A stretch of DNA of 64,000 nt from Pseudomonas sp. 8Z (GTDB lineage Bacteria > Pseudomonadota > Gammaproteobacteria > Pseudomonadales > Pseudomonadaceae): positions 217,079-281,078 of the forward strand of contig NZ_LR733826.1 of the NCBI RefSeq assembly GCF_902506535.1. The letters run 5' to 3'. Shown here piece after piece: positions 29,720 through 38,959 of the stretch (position 1 is the stretch's first letter; each line of letters opens with the position of its first letter). Below the pieces are notes generated by a model, which was not told the origin of the DNA, did not search any database, and was given only the letters and a program-made list of their open reading frames with translations. Both the position numbers and the translations under genes were made by a program.

Positions 29720-31675
29720 ATGGAAAACACCACCCGTAAACCCATTTTGCGTTTTGCACCTGCTAAGGCCGGTTTCGCTTTCGCTGGTGTGCTGCCGCTG
29801 CTGGTGGCTGCTCAAGCGCAGGCCGTGGAATTTAGCTTCGCCGATAACGAAGTGACTGGCTCGATCGATACCACGGTTTCCTATGGTCAGTTGTGGCGTG
29901 TCCAGGGCCAGGATAAAAACAACAACGACATCAACAGTAATGACGGCAATCGTAACTTCGATACGGGGCTAGTCTCCGAGGTGTACAAAGTCACCTCCGA
30001 CCTGGGGATGGCTTATCAGAACTATGGTTTGTTCGTGCGTGGCACGGCGTTCTATGACACCCAGATCATGGATAAGCGCAATGACTATCTGAGTGCTGGT
30101 AGCTATCAGCCCAGCCAAAATCTTCCACGTGACAACAGTTTTACCTACGAAACCCGCCATAAAGCAGGCCGTGACGCGCAAATTCTCGATGCTTATGTTT
30201 ATGGCAATTGGGATGTCGCCGAGATGCCAGTTTCCGGTCGCCTAGGGCGCCAAGTATTCAACTGGGGCGAAGGCCTGTTCTACCGTGGCGGTGTGAACAC
30301 CACCAATCCGGTGGACGCCGCCAAGTTCCGTTTGCCTGGCTCGGAAGTGAAGGAGGTATTGGTGCCGGTCGAGGCGTTAAGCTTCAACATCGGCCTGACT
30401 GATAATTTGTCGATGGAGACTTTCTATCAGTTCAACTGGAAAGAATCGGCCATCGATCCGGCAGGTACCTATTTTTCCGAAACTGACTTGTTTGCCGATG
30501 GCGGCAATACTGCCTACAGCACCAATCAGGCTTTGGGAACCACGGCGTTTCGTACCAACTATGCCGCCCTGAGCGGGTTCGGGGTAGGTGGTTTGCAGGG
30601 AACCAACTACCTGGACAGCAATGGCGTGTTCAAAGTGGCGAACATTGGCTCTGATCTCAATGCCAAGAACGATGGTCAGTTTGGTGTCGCATTTCGCTAC
30701 ATCGCCGAAGAGTTGAACTCTACCGAATTTGGCTTCTATTTCGTGAATTACCACGCTAAAGAGCCGTCTATCTATGCCGATCTGGGTAATTACGCTGGTC
30801 TGAACATGGATGCCATCTCTACACAGGTCAGCGGTTTGAATTATCAGACCTTGCAGGGAGCCGCTCTTGGTAATGCTGCAGCTGCCCAGGCTCTGGGGCT
30901 TGTAAATGGTGCGGCGACTGTCGATGTTGCTAACCAGGTCAATGCGCGCCGCGAATATGCCGAAGATGTCCGCATGTATGGTATGAGCTTCAACACTACG
31001 GTCGGTAACGCGTCGGTGTTCGGTGAGCTGTCCTACCGCCCTAATCTGCCTATCGGTATCGCAACCACCAACGATCTGTTGGGGGATCTTCTGCTTCAGG
31101 CACCAGCAATCGCTTCCGGTAGCACCGTCAACGTCGGGGGTCAGCAGGTTGCGCTGGGCGGGCAGCTTCATAACTACACGCGTGTTGAATCATTCAATAC
31201 CTCGTTGGGAGCCATTTATAACTTCGGTCCGTCGCTGGGCTTCGATTCGCTGTTTGGGATCGCTGAACTGGCATCTGAGCACCTGCGTGGTGATAGCCTG
31301 AAATACGAATCGCGCAATGGCACCCGCTATTATGCGAGCCGTGCCAATAACGCCTATGTCAATGGTTATGACCGTGATGATCAGGTCAATAAAGACGCTT
31401 ACGGCTACACCCTGATGATGTCAGGTACCTGGAATGACGTTTACGCTGGGGTCAACCTGTCGCCGTTCGCCGTGTTCAAGCACGACTTCGAAGGTAACTC
31501 GCATCAGACCGGTAACTTCATCGAGGGGCGTAAGGCCTACACCTTGGGTCTGCGTGCCAGCTACTTGAATAGTCTGGAAGCCGAGATCCAGTACACCGAG
31601 TTCTATGGCGCCGGTCGTAACAACGTGATGCGCGACCGCGACAACATCGGCGTCAACGTCAAGTACTCCTTCTAA
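29720..31675 (+). CDS. DUF1302-family outer-membrane protein
   Basis: A 651-residue exported protein of the DUF1302 family. Residues 1-35 form a signal peptide (VLPLLVAAQAQA). The mature part starts VEFSFADNEVTGSIDTTVSYGQLWRV and contains RLGRQVFNWGEGLFYRGGVNTTNPVD, both typical of the family. Alternating aromatic strands and the end NVMRDRDNIGVNVKYSF fit an outer-membrane beta-barrel, C-terminal Phe included. DUF1302 proteins go together with DUF1329 proteins and are often linked to import or export of hydrophobic compounds; the substrate here is unknown. First gene of a four-gene cluster. Confidence 0.9.
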   Translation: MENTTRKPILRFAPAKAGFAFAGVLPLLVAAQAQAVEFSFADNEVTGSIDTTVSYGQLWRVQGQDKNNNDINSNDGNRNFDTGLVSEVYKVTSDLGMAYQNYGLFVRGTAFYDTQIMDKRNDYLSAGSYQPSQNLPRDNSFTYETRHKAGRDAQILDAYVYGNWDVAEMPVSGRLGRQVFNWGEGLFYRGGVNTTNPVDAAKFRLPGSEVKEVLVPVEALSFNIGLTDNLSMETFYQFNWKESAIDPAGTYFSETDLFADGGNTAYSTNQALGTTAFRTNYAALSGFGVGGLQGTNYLDSNGVFKVANIGSDLNAKNDGQFGVAFRYIAEELNSTEFGFYFVNYHAKEPSIYADLGNYAGLNMDAISTQVSGLNYQTLQGAALGNAAAAQALGLVNGAATVDVANQVNARREYAEDVRMYGMSFNTTVGNASVFGELSYRPNLPIGIATTNDLLGDLLLQAPAIASGSTVNVGGQQVALGGQLHNYTRVESFNTSLGAIYNFGPSLGFDSLFGIAELASEHLRGDSLKYESRNGTRYYASRANNAYVNGYDRDDQVNKDAYGYTLMMSGTWNDVYAGVNLSPFAVFKHDFEGNSHQTGNFIEGRKAYTLGLRASYLNSLEAEIQYTEFYGAGRNNVMRDRDNIGVNVKYSF

Positions 31676-31741
31676 ACCCCATAAACAGAAAAGGGCCGGG
31701 CGCCAGGTGCGCCTGGCTGCAATCCCTCACGGAGAAATACC

Positions 31742-33109
31742 ATGATCAAGCGCAGGCTCATGGCTGTGGCCGTTGCCCTGGCATTTTCTGCCGGTAGCGC
31801 AGTGGCTGCCGTTTCCTCTCAGGAAGCTGCAAAACTCGGCACTACCCTGACCCCCTTCGGTGCCGAAAAGGCCGGCAATGCCGCTGGCACCATTCCCGCC
31901 TGGACCGGTGGTATCACTCAGGCGCCTGCAGGTTATGAAGGCCCTGGTCACCACCATGTCAATCCGTTCCCGGACGACAAGCCGCTGTTCACCATCACCG
32001 CGGCCAACCTGAGCCAGTATGAGGCCAACCTGACCCCAGGCCAGATTGCCCTGTTCAAGGCCTACCCGGAAACCTATCAGATGCCGGTCTACCAGACCCG
32101 TCGCTCTGGCTCCGCGCCGCAGTGGGTCTATGACAATACGCTGAAGAATGCCACCAGCGCCAAGCTGGTCGACGGCGGCAACGGTTTCACCGATGCCTTC
32201 GGTGGTACTCCGTTCCCGATTCCGCAGAGTGGTGTCGAGGCTCTGTGGAACCACGTCGCTCGTTATCGTGGTACTTATGTGGTGCGCCGCGCCTCGGAAG
32301 TCGCGGTACAGCGCAATGGCGCCTACACACTGGTGACGTCACAGCAGGAAGCGTTGTTCAAGTACTACGTGCAAAATGGCACGTTCGCCGGCCTGAACAA
32401 CATCATGTTCTATTACCTGTCGTTCACCACCAGCCCGGCACGTCTGGCCGGTGGCGCAACGCTGGTGCACGAGACGCTGGATCAGGTCAAGGAGCCTCGT
32501 CAGGCGTGGGCCTACAATGCGGGCCAGCGCCGTGTGCGCCGTGCGCCGAACCTGGCCTATGACACGCCGATCGCTGCTGCCGACGGCCTGCGTACCGCCG
32601 ACGATACCGATATGTTCAACGGTGCCCCGGATCGTTATGACTGGAAGCTGCTGGGCAAGAAGGAAATCTACATCCCCTACAACAACTACAAGGTCACCAG
32701 CCCTGACGTTAAGTACGAGGATCTGCTGAAACCCGGTCATATCAACCCGGCTTACACCCGTAACGAGTTGCACCGTGTTTGGGTCGTCGAGGGTACGCTG
32801 AAATCCGGCTCCCGCCACATTTACTCCAAGCGTACCCTGTTCCTCGATGAGGATAGCTGGCAAGCCGCTGTGGTTGATCAGTACGATGGTCGTGGTGAGC
32901 TGTGGCGCGTGTCCATCGCTTATCTGAAGAACTACTACGAGCTGCCGACCACCTGGACTGCGCTCGATGTGTTCCATGATCTGCAAGCGCGTCGTTATCA
33001 TGTGCAGAACCTCGATAACGAGGAGAACAACACGATCGACTTCAGCCAGGCGGTACCGGACGACGGTTACTTCAAACCGGCAGCCCTGCGTCGCCGCGGT
33101 ACGCGTTGA
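31742..33109 (+). CDS. DUF1329-family envelope protein
   Basis: A 455-residue protein with a signal peptide (1-22, FSAGSAVAA). Segments such as LGTTLTPFGAEKAGNAAGTIPAWTGGI, FPDDKPLFTITAANLSQYEANLTPGQIALFKAYPETYQMPVYQTRRS and the SKRTLFLDEDSWQAAVVDQYDGRGELWRVS strand mark DUF1329, which resembles lipoprotein carriers of the LolA/LolB type. It would move a lipid-like molecule across the periplasm, together with the DUF1302 barrel and the RND protein; this is inference. 66 bases after the DUF1302 gene, with GGAG before the start. Confidence 0.9.
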   Translation: MIKRRLMAVAVALAFSAGSAVAAVSSQEAAKLGTTLTPFGAEKAGNAAGTIPAWTGGITQAPAGYEGPGHHHVNPFPDDKPLFTITAANLSQYEANLTPGQIALFKAYPETYQMPVYQTRRSGSAPQWVYDNTLKNATSAKLVDGGNGFTDAFGGTPFPIPQSGVEALWNHVARYRGTYVVRRASEVAVQRNGAYTLVTSQQEALFKYYVQNGTFAGLNNIMFYYLSFTTSPARLAGGATLVHETLDQVKEPRQAWAYNAGQRRVRRAPNLAYDTPIAAADGLRTADDTDMFNGAPDRYDWKLLGKKEIYIPYNNYKVTSPDVKYEDLLKPGHINPAYTRNELHRVWVVEGTLKSGSRHIYSKRTLFLDEDSWQAAVVDQYDGRGELWRVSIAYLKNYYELPTTWTALDVFHDLQARRYHVQNLDNEENNTIDFSQAVPDDGYFKPAALRRRGTR

Positions 33110-33128
33110 TCGTCATGTAGTTCCACGA

Positions 33129-33158
33129 AAAGGCCGCTACAGTAGTAGCGGCTTTTTT
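33129..33158 (+). terminator. Terminator after the DUF1329 gene
   Basis: GCCGCTAC-AGTA-GTAGCGGC followed by six T, about 25 bases after the stop. It may reduce transcription into the YCF48 gene, which then has its own promoter in the 145-bp gap after it. Confidence 0.88.
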
Positions 33159-33304
33159 GCATCAGTCGGGTCTATACCGCTCAATCACGCGGGTTTGGCT
33201 TAACAAAACATAACGTCGCAGCGATTGTCAGAGCTTTTCAATGCTCGCTAGGATGGGCCGTCTGCCAATTGGCAGCACCGCCTATAACAATAAGGGGGAA
33301 ATCT

Positions 33305-34393
33305 ATGAGTGAGCCCGTCATGCGGCGCACCCCATGCAGCCGTGCATCCACTCAGGAGGGCAAGCTGAAGCTCCGTTTTCATTCGCCGTTGACCAAGGCG
33401 CTCTCGTTGCTCGGTGTGATGTCGTTTCTGACCTTCGCGGTCATGCCGTTGCACGCAGAAACCTCCGCCACCTCCGTATTCGCCATTGAATCACCCAGAG
33501 CCCAGCATGGCCTGCTGCTCGACGTGGTTAATGTCGGCAAGCGGCTCGTCGCTGTCGGCGACCGTGGCCATATTCTTTATTCCGATGATCAAGGGCAGAG
33601 CTGGGTTCAGGCCAAGGTGCCGACTCGGCAGATGCTCACCGCTCTGTATTTCGTCGATGATCAGCATGGCTGGGCCGTAGGCCACGATGCACAGATTCTC
33701 GCGACCAGCGATGGCGGCCAGACCTGGAGCAAGCAGTTCGAGGATCTGGAGCGCGAAGCACCGCTGCTCGATGTCTGGTTCAAGGATCAGCAGACCGGCT
33801 TCGCCGTTGGCGCCTATGGCGCGCTGCTGGAAACCCTCGATGGCGGCAAGAATTGGGAGGACATCAGCGACCGCCTGGATAACGAGGACGCTTATCACCT
33901 CAATGCTATTGCGGCGGTCAAAGACAGTGGTTTGTTCGTCGTCGGCGAGATGGGCTCGATGTTCCGCTCCGCCGACTGGGGCGAAACCTGGGAGCGTATC
34001 GAAGAGCCGCCTTACGAGGGTTCGCTGTTTGGTGTCATGGGTACCGACCAACCGTCTACCTTGCTGGCCTACGGCCTGCGTGGTCACCTGTTCCGCTCCA
34101 CGGATTTTGGCGATAGCTGGCAGCAGATTCCGTTGCAAACCGCCAGTGGCGGGCCGCTGGAATTTGGGCTCTCCGGTGGCGCGCGGCTGGCCGATGGTTC
34201 GTTGGTGATTGTCGGTAATGGCGGCAGCGTGCTGCGCAGTACCGATGACGGTCGTAGCTTCAGCCTGTTCAATCGTCCGGATCGTCAGTCTCTGGCCGCC
34301 GTGGCTGCTGGTGACAAGGGGCAGTTGGTGCTTGTGGGGCAGGGCGGTGTACGCCTGGCTAACGCACAAGGCGCTGATCTGGCCGCACAATAA
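33305..34393 (+). CDS. YCF48/BNR-repeat beta-propeller protein
   Basis: A 362-residue exported protein. A long leader with a hydrophobic segment (about 28-48) ends in HAE. The mature part has at least six sialidase-like Asp-box repeats (SDDQGQSW, TSDGGQTW, TLDGGKNW, RSADWGETW, RSTDFGDSW, RSTDDGRSF), spaced about 45 residues: a six- or seven-bladed propeller of YCF48 type. Such propellers are scaffolds; here one stands directly before an RND exporter, its usual partner. The ATG at 33305 has AAGGGGG upstream and was preferred to 33269. Confidence 0.88.
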   Translation: MSEPVMRRTPCSRASTQEGKLKLRFHSPLTKALSLLGVMSFLTFAVMPLHAETSATSVFAIESPRAQHGLLLDVVNVGKRLVAVGDRGHILYSDDQGQSWVQAKVPTRQMLTALYFVDDQHGWAVGHDAQILATSDGGQTWSKQFEDLEREAPLLDVWFKDQQTGFAVGAYGALLETLDGGKNWEDISDRLDNEDAYHLNAIAAVKDSGLFVVGEMGSMFRSADWGETWERIEEPPYEGSLFGVMGTDQPSTLLAYGLRGHLFRSTDFGDSWQQIPLQTASGGPLEFGLSGGARLADGSLVIVGNGGSVLRSTDDGRSFSLFNRPDRQSLAAVAAGDKGQLVLVGQGGVRLANAQGADLAAQ

Positions 34394-34409
34394 TAAGGGG
34401 TAGCTTTCG

Positions 34410-36788
34410 ATGTCCGACCATCAAACGAACAAGGCGACCTTTCTGGAACGCCTGATCTTCAACAACCGGCCGGCGGTTATCCTGCTCTGTTTGCTGACTA
34501 CGATTTTCTTGTTCTATCAAGCGATGCAGATTCGCCCCTCGACCAGTTTCGAGAAGATGATCCCGCTGTCGCACCCCTTCATTCAGAACATGATGGAGCA
34601 CCGTAACGATCTGGCGAATCTGGGCAACACCGTGCGTATTTCGGTGGAGGCCAAAAATGGTGACATCTTCTCCAAGGAGTACATGGAGACGCTGCGCCAG
34701 ATCCACGACGAAGTTTTCTACATCAATGGCGTGGATCGCTCCAGTCTGAAGTCGCTGTGGAGTCCCAGCGTGCGCTGGACCGAGGTGACCGAGGAGGGCT
34801 TCGCCGGTGGTGAGGTGATTCCGCAAACCTACGACGGCAGTGCTGACAGTTTGAACGAGCTGCGTGGCAATGTGCTCAAGTCAGGGCAGATTGGCCGTCT
34901 GGTCGCCAACAACTTCAAGTCCAGCATCATCGATGTGCCGTTGCTGGAGTCCTACCCGGATCCAAACGATCAGGGCAAGTTGATCAAGCTCGATTATCAG
35001 CAGTTCTCCCACGAGCTAGAGGCCAAGATTCGCGACAAGTATCAGGCGCTCAATCCGAATGTGCAGGTGCACATCGTCGGTTTCGCCAAGAAGGTCGGTG
35101 ACCTGATCGATGGTCTGATTATGGTGGTGGGCTTCTTCGGCATCGTGCTGCTGATTACTTTTGCCCTGCTGTACTGGTTTAGCTGGTGTATCCGCAGCAC
35201 CATCGGCGTTCTGGCCACTACGCTGATCGCCGTGGTCTGGCAATTGGGGCTGATCCATTTGATCGGCTTCGGTATCGATCCCTACTCAATGCTCGTGCCT
35301 TTCTTGATTTTCGCCATCGGCGTGTCCCATGGCGTGCAGAAAATCAACGGGATCGCCTTGCAGTCCAGTGGCGCGGAAAACTCGCTGATGGCCGCGCGGC
35401 TGACCTTCCGGCAATTGTTCCTGCCGGGCATGATTGCGATTCTGGCGGATGCGGTGGGCTTCATCGCGTTGTTGGTCATTGATATCGGTGTGATTCATGA
35501 ACTGGCCATCGGTGCTTCGATCGGTGTGTTGGTCATCGTCTTCACCAACCTGATTCTGCTGCCGGTGGCTATTTCCTACCTGGGTATCAGCAAGAAGGCC
35601 GTGGCTCGCAGCAAGCGCGAAGAAACGCTTGAAAAGCCCCTGTGGCGCCTGTTGTCGAATGCCGCGCACCCGCGTGTGGCGCCGTTCATGGTGGTTATCG
35701 CGTTGCTGGCCGGTGTCGGTTGCTTCCTATACCAGAAGGCCAATCTGCAGGTTGGTGACCTCGATCAGGGGGCGCCGGAGTTGCGCCCGGATTCGCGCTA
35801 CAACTTGGATAACGACTTCATCATCCAGAACTACTCGACCAGCTCCGACGTGCTGGTGGTGATGGTCAAGACCAATCGTGAGGGTTGCTCGCGCTACGAT
35901 TCGCTAGCTGCCATGGATGAGCTGATGTGGCGGATGGAGAATACGCCCGGCGTGCAATCCGCCATTTCCATGGTCACGGTCTCCAAGCAACTGATCAAGG
36001 GTATGAACGAGGGCAACCTGAAGTGGGAAACCCTGTCGCGCAACCAGGATGTGCTGAACAACTCCATCGCTCGTGCTGACGGTCTGTACAACGCCGACTG
36101 CTCGCTGGCGCCGGTGCTGTTGTTCCTCGAAGATCACAAGGCGCAAACCCTCAAGCGTACCGTTGCCGCTGTACAGGCGTTCGCCGATGAGCACAATCGT
36201 GACGGTCTGCAGTTCCTGCTGGCTTCGGGCAATGCCGGTATCGAGGCTGCGACTAACGAGGTGATTTCCACCTCCGAGTTGCTGATGCTGTCGCTGGTGT
36301 ATCTGTGGGTGGCGGTGATGTGCCTGATCACCTTCCGCTCGATTCCCGCGATGATCTGCATTGTGCTGCCGCTGATCCTGACTTCGATTCTGGGCAATGC
36401 CCTGATGGCCTGGCTGGGTATCGGCATGAAAGTCGCGACCCTGCCGGTGATTGCACTCGGCGTGGGCATCGGCGTGGACTACGGCATCTACATCTACAGC
36501 CGCCTGGAGAGCTTCCTGCGCGCGGGAATGCCTTTGCAAGAGGCCTATTACCAGACGCTCAAGTCAACCGGTAAGGCGGTGCTGTTCACGGGTCTGTGTC
36601 TGGCTATCGGTGTGGCAACCTGGATGTTCTCGGCGATCAAGTTCCAGGCCGATATGGGCCTGATGCTGACCTTCATGTTCATCGTCAACATGTTCGGCGC
36701 CATGCTTTTGTTGCCGGCACTGGCGCGCTTTTTGATCAAGCCCGAGAAACTGGCGGGCAAGAAGGGCGGTTCGCTGCTGGCTCACTGA
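34410..36788 (+). CDS. RND/MMPL-superfamily transporter
   Basis: A 792-residue inner-membrane protein with the RND fold in two halves: one membrane helix near residue 25-45, a periplasmic loop (45-220), five helices (about 225-395), a helix near 430-450, a second periplasmic loop (450-625) and five final helices. Features include the conserved GIGVDYGIYIYSRLESFLRAGM loop and a similar IGVSHGVQKINGIAL in the first half. The family exports lipids, sterol-like or hydrophobic molecules by proton force. It lies 16 bases after the YCF48 gene. Together with DUF1302/DUF1329 it seems to be one envelope system. Confidence 0.9.
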   Translation: MSDHQTNKATFLERLIFNNRPAVILLCLLTTIFLFYQAMQIRPSTSFEKMIPLSHPFIQNMMEHRNDLANLGNTVRISVEAKNGDIFSKEYMETLRQIHDEVFYINGVDRSSLKSLWSPSVRWTEVTEEGFAGGEVIPQTYDGSADSLNELRGNVLKSGQIGRLVANNFKSSIIDVPLLESYPDPNDQGKLIKLDYQQFSHELEAKIRDKYQALNPNVQVHIVGFAKKVGDLIDGLIMVVGFFGIVLLITFALLYWFSWCIRSTIGVLATTLIAVVWQLGLIHLIGFGIDPYSMLVPFLIFAIGVSHGVQKINGIALQSSGAENSLMAARLTFRQLFLPGMIAILADAVGFIALLVIDIGVIHELAIGASIGVLVIVFTNLILLPVAISYLGISKKAVARSKREETLEKPLWRLLSNAAHPRVAPFMVVIALLAGVGCFLYQKANLQVGDLDQGAPELRPDSRYNLDNDFIIQNYSTSSDVLVVMVKTNREGCSRYDSLAAMDELMWRMENTPGVQSAISMVTVSKQLIKGMNEGNLKWETLSRNQDVLNNSIARADGLYNADCSLAPVLLFLEDHKAQTLKRTVAAVQAFADEHNRDGLQFLLASGNAGIEAATNEVISTSELLMLSLVYLWVAVMCLITFRSIPAMICIVLPLILTSILGNALMAWLGIGMKVATLPVIALGVGIGVDYGIYIYSRLESFLRAGMPLQEAYYQTLKSTGKAVLFTGLCLAIGVATWMFSAIKFQADMGLMLTFMFIVNMFGAMLLLPALARFLIKPEKLAGKKGGSLLAH

Positions 36789-36820
36789 TCATCGCGCGCC
36801 ATTGGCGCCGATGACTCAGC

Positions 36821-36851
36821 AAAACGCCGTGCCCATGGGCGCGGCGTTTTG
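36821..36851 (+). terminator. Terminator of the RND operon
   Basis: AACGCCG-T-GCCC-AT-GGGC-G-CGGCGTT with flanking A and T runs, 32 bases after the stop. The flanks make it usable in both directions. Confidence 0.82.
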
Positions 36852-36917
36852 CATTGCGGCATATCAGGTGCAGATGGCTTTGCCGGGCGCGCGTGGGATG
36901 ATGCCCAGGCACAAACG

Positions 36918-36945
36918 AAAAGGGCGCAGCATATAGCTGCGCCCT
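36918..36945 (-). terminator. bepA terminator
   Basis: Read on the minus strand, GGGCGCAGC-TATA-TGCTGCGCCC is followed by TTTTCG. It lies just after the bepA stop and faces the RND terminator. Confidence 0.8.
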
Positions 36946-36959
36946 CGGCTTAGCACGAA

Positions 36960-38393
36960 TCAGCGCAGCATCTGGTTGACCATGCGTTGCTCGTCTTCCA
37001 GTTCGCGCTGGCGTGCGTCGATGCGTGACGCAAGCTGGAAGTTGTTGGCGGCGCGGCGTTTGGCGAAGTCCAGTTGTTCCAGCGCCTGTTTGTAGTCACC
37101 GACGAGCGCGAAGTATTCGGCGCGTGCCTGGTGCAGGCCAATGGTATTGCCGCTCAGGCCTCGTACTTCGGCGACTTGGTACCAGACATCCGGGTCTTTA
37201 TCGCGTGACTTCAGCAACTCGTCCAGGGCACGCTCGGCATCTTGAATGCGGCGCTGCTTGAGCAGCAAGTCGATCCGCGTCTGCTGCAGTGAGTAGCTGC
37301 TGGGGTAGAGGGTAAGCAGTCGGCTCTGACGGCGCTGGGCGTCGTCCAGGTGGTTCTGCGCCATGTCCAGTTCGAGTTGAGCCAGGTTGTAGGTCAGATC
37401 ATCAGGCGCGCTTTTCAGTAGCGGCTGCAGGGTCTGCTGGGCCTCGCTCAGTTGACCGCTTTTCATCTGCGCCAGAGCCAGGCCGTAGCGGGCGGCGTCG
37501 AGCTTGGGGTTCTCGTCGAGCATGGCGCGAAAACGCTTGGCCGCCACGCCGGGCGTTTCCTCGTAGGTCAGTTGCACGCGAGCGCGCATCAATTGGTAGT
37601 GCAGGCTGTCCTCAACGCCTTTGCCCGAATATTGCTCGGCGCGGTTACGGGTGTCGGCGATACGTGATTCGGACACCGGGTGAGTGAGCAGGAACTCCGG
37701 CGGCTTGGCGTCGTAGCGGTATTGCCGCATCAGGCGCTCGAACATGCTTGGCATCGCTCGCGGGTCATAACCGGCACGCTCTAGGTTGACCAGGCCGATA
37801 CGGTCAGCCTCTTGCTCGTTCTGGCGAGAGAAGCGGCGTTGTTCCTGAATCGCTGCGGCCTGGGCTGAAAAAATGGTCGCCATGCCGGCATCACCCGCCC
37901 CGGCGGCGGCCGCCACGATGCCGGCCAGCATCGCGGCCATCACTGGCAGTTGCATACGCTGCTGGGCTTCAACCCCACGGGCGAAGTGGCGCTGCGACAA
38001 GTGCGCCAGTTCGTGCGCCAGAACCGAGGCGTATTCAGCTTCGGTCTGGGCATAAAGGAACAGGCCGCCGTTGACGCCGATGATCCCGCCGGGGGCGGCG
38101 AAGGCGTTGAGCTGGTTGCTGTTAAGTAGGATGAACTCCAGGCGCCGGTCTTGCACTTGGCTGGTCTCGGCCAGGCGATAGACGCTGTTTTCGACGAACT
38201 CCTTGAGCTGTGGATCGTCGAGCTGGGGTACTTGGCCGCGCAGCAGAGCCAGCCAGGCGCGACCAAGCTGGTGCTCCTGCTGGGGCGAGACGATGGATGA
38301 GCTGGCGTCGCCGAGCGAGGGCAGGTCATCGGCACTGGCGTTGGCGGCGAGTAGGCAGGCGAGCGTCAACAGGGTAGGGCGCAGAAAAGTCAT
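36960..38393 (-). CDS. bepA: BepA-like M48 metalloprotease with TPR domain
   Basis: A 477-residue periplasmic protease and chaperone of outer-membrane assembly. Residues 1-22 are a signal peptide. The zinc site is VLAHELAHLSQRHFARG (about 124-140), the third ligand in the RQNEQEADRIGL segment (Glu near 200), and a plug-like region follows. Residues 290-477 are TPR helices, including a PDDLTYNLAQLELDMAQ repeat. Its length fits E. coli BepA (487). It is divergent from the tusA-like gene, as PA1005 is from PA1006. Confidence 0.93.
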   Translation of the reverse strand: MTFLRPTLLTLACLLAANASADDLPSLGDASSSIVSPQQEHQLGRAWLALLRGQVPQLDDPQLKEFVENSVYRLAETSQVQDRRLEFILLNSNQLNAFAAPGGIIGVNGGLFLYAQTEAEYASVLAHELAHLSQRHFARGVEAQQRMQLPVMAAMLAGIVAAAAGAGDAGMATIFSAQAAAIQEQRRFSRQNEQEADRIGLVNLERAGYDPRAMPSMFERLMRQYRYDAKPPEFLLTHPVSESRIADTRNRAEQYSGKGVEDSLHYQLMRARVQLTYEETPGVAAKRFRAMLDENPKLDAARYGLALAQMKSGQLSEAQQTLQPLLKSAPDDLTYNLAQLELDMAQNHLDDAQRRQSRLLTLYPSSYSLQQTRIDLLLKQRRIQDAERALDELLKSRDKDPDVWYQVAEVRGLSGNTIGLHQARAEYFALVGDYKQALEQLDFAKRRAANNFQLASRIDARQRELEDEQRMVNQMLR

Positions 38394-38672
38394 GCAACTG
38401 AGGCTCTTGGCTGACGAAAGGGCTTACTGTAGCTGGCTGAGTGCTGTGCTGGCCAGGGATCGGACGCGTTCGGTATCCTAGGCGGCGTTGTTGTTTCGGT
38501 GTGAGCCGTGCGCCACTGCGCCCAATTCCCCCACTACGCGTGGATGCAGATAAGGCGCGTTCTTTGGTCCGGCTCGCTGCGCTGTGTAGCGCCAAGCCTC
38601 ATGTAAAACCTGGCATCGCACGTGGTCATGCGTGCGGCGGCAGGGTCTAGCCCTTTTCTGCTGGAGTAAACG

Positions 38673-38912
38673 ATGACAGATACGCCGGCTTTCGAGGCCG
38701 AACTCGATGCCAGTGGGCTCAATTGCCCTTTGCCGCTGCTCAAGGCCAAGCTTGAACTCAATCGTCTGGCCAGCGGCGCTGTGCTGAAGGTCATCGCCAC
38801 TGATGCAGGCTCGCAACGCGATTTTCGTGCATTTGCGACGCTGGCCGGGCATACCTTGTTGCACGAGGACGTGCAACAAGGCGTTTATCGCTATTGGTTG
38901 CGCAAGGCCTGA
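38673..38912 (+). CDS. TusA-family sulfurtransferase (PA1006-like)
   Basis: A 79-residue protein. LDASGLNCPLPLLKAKLELNRL (12-33) is the TusA signature with the sulfur-carrying Cys19 in CPLP; IATDAGSQRDFRAFATLAGH follows. Its neighbour set equals that of PA1006, which is needed for molybdenum cofactor and nitrate respiration in P. aeruginosa; it is probably an orthologue. GGAG lies before the start. The permease gene follows 47 bases downstream. Confidence 0.93.
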   Translation: MTDTPAFEAELDASGLNCPLPLLKAKLELNRLASGAVLKVIATDAGSQRDFRAFATLAGHTLLHEDVQQGVYRYWLRKA

Positions 38913-38959
38913 TAGCGAGGGCTCGCACTATCGTGCGGGCATTTTTTGAAGGATTTCTG

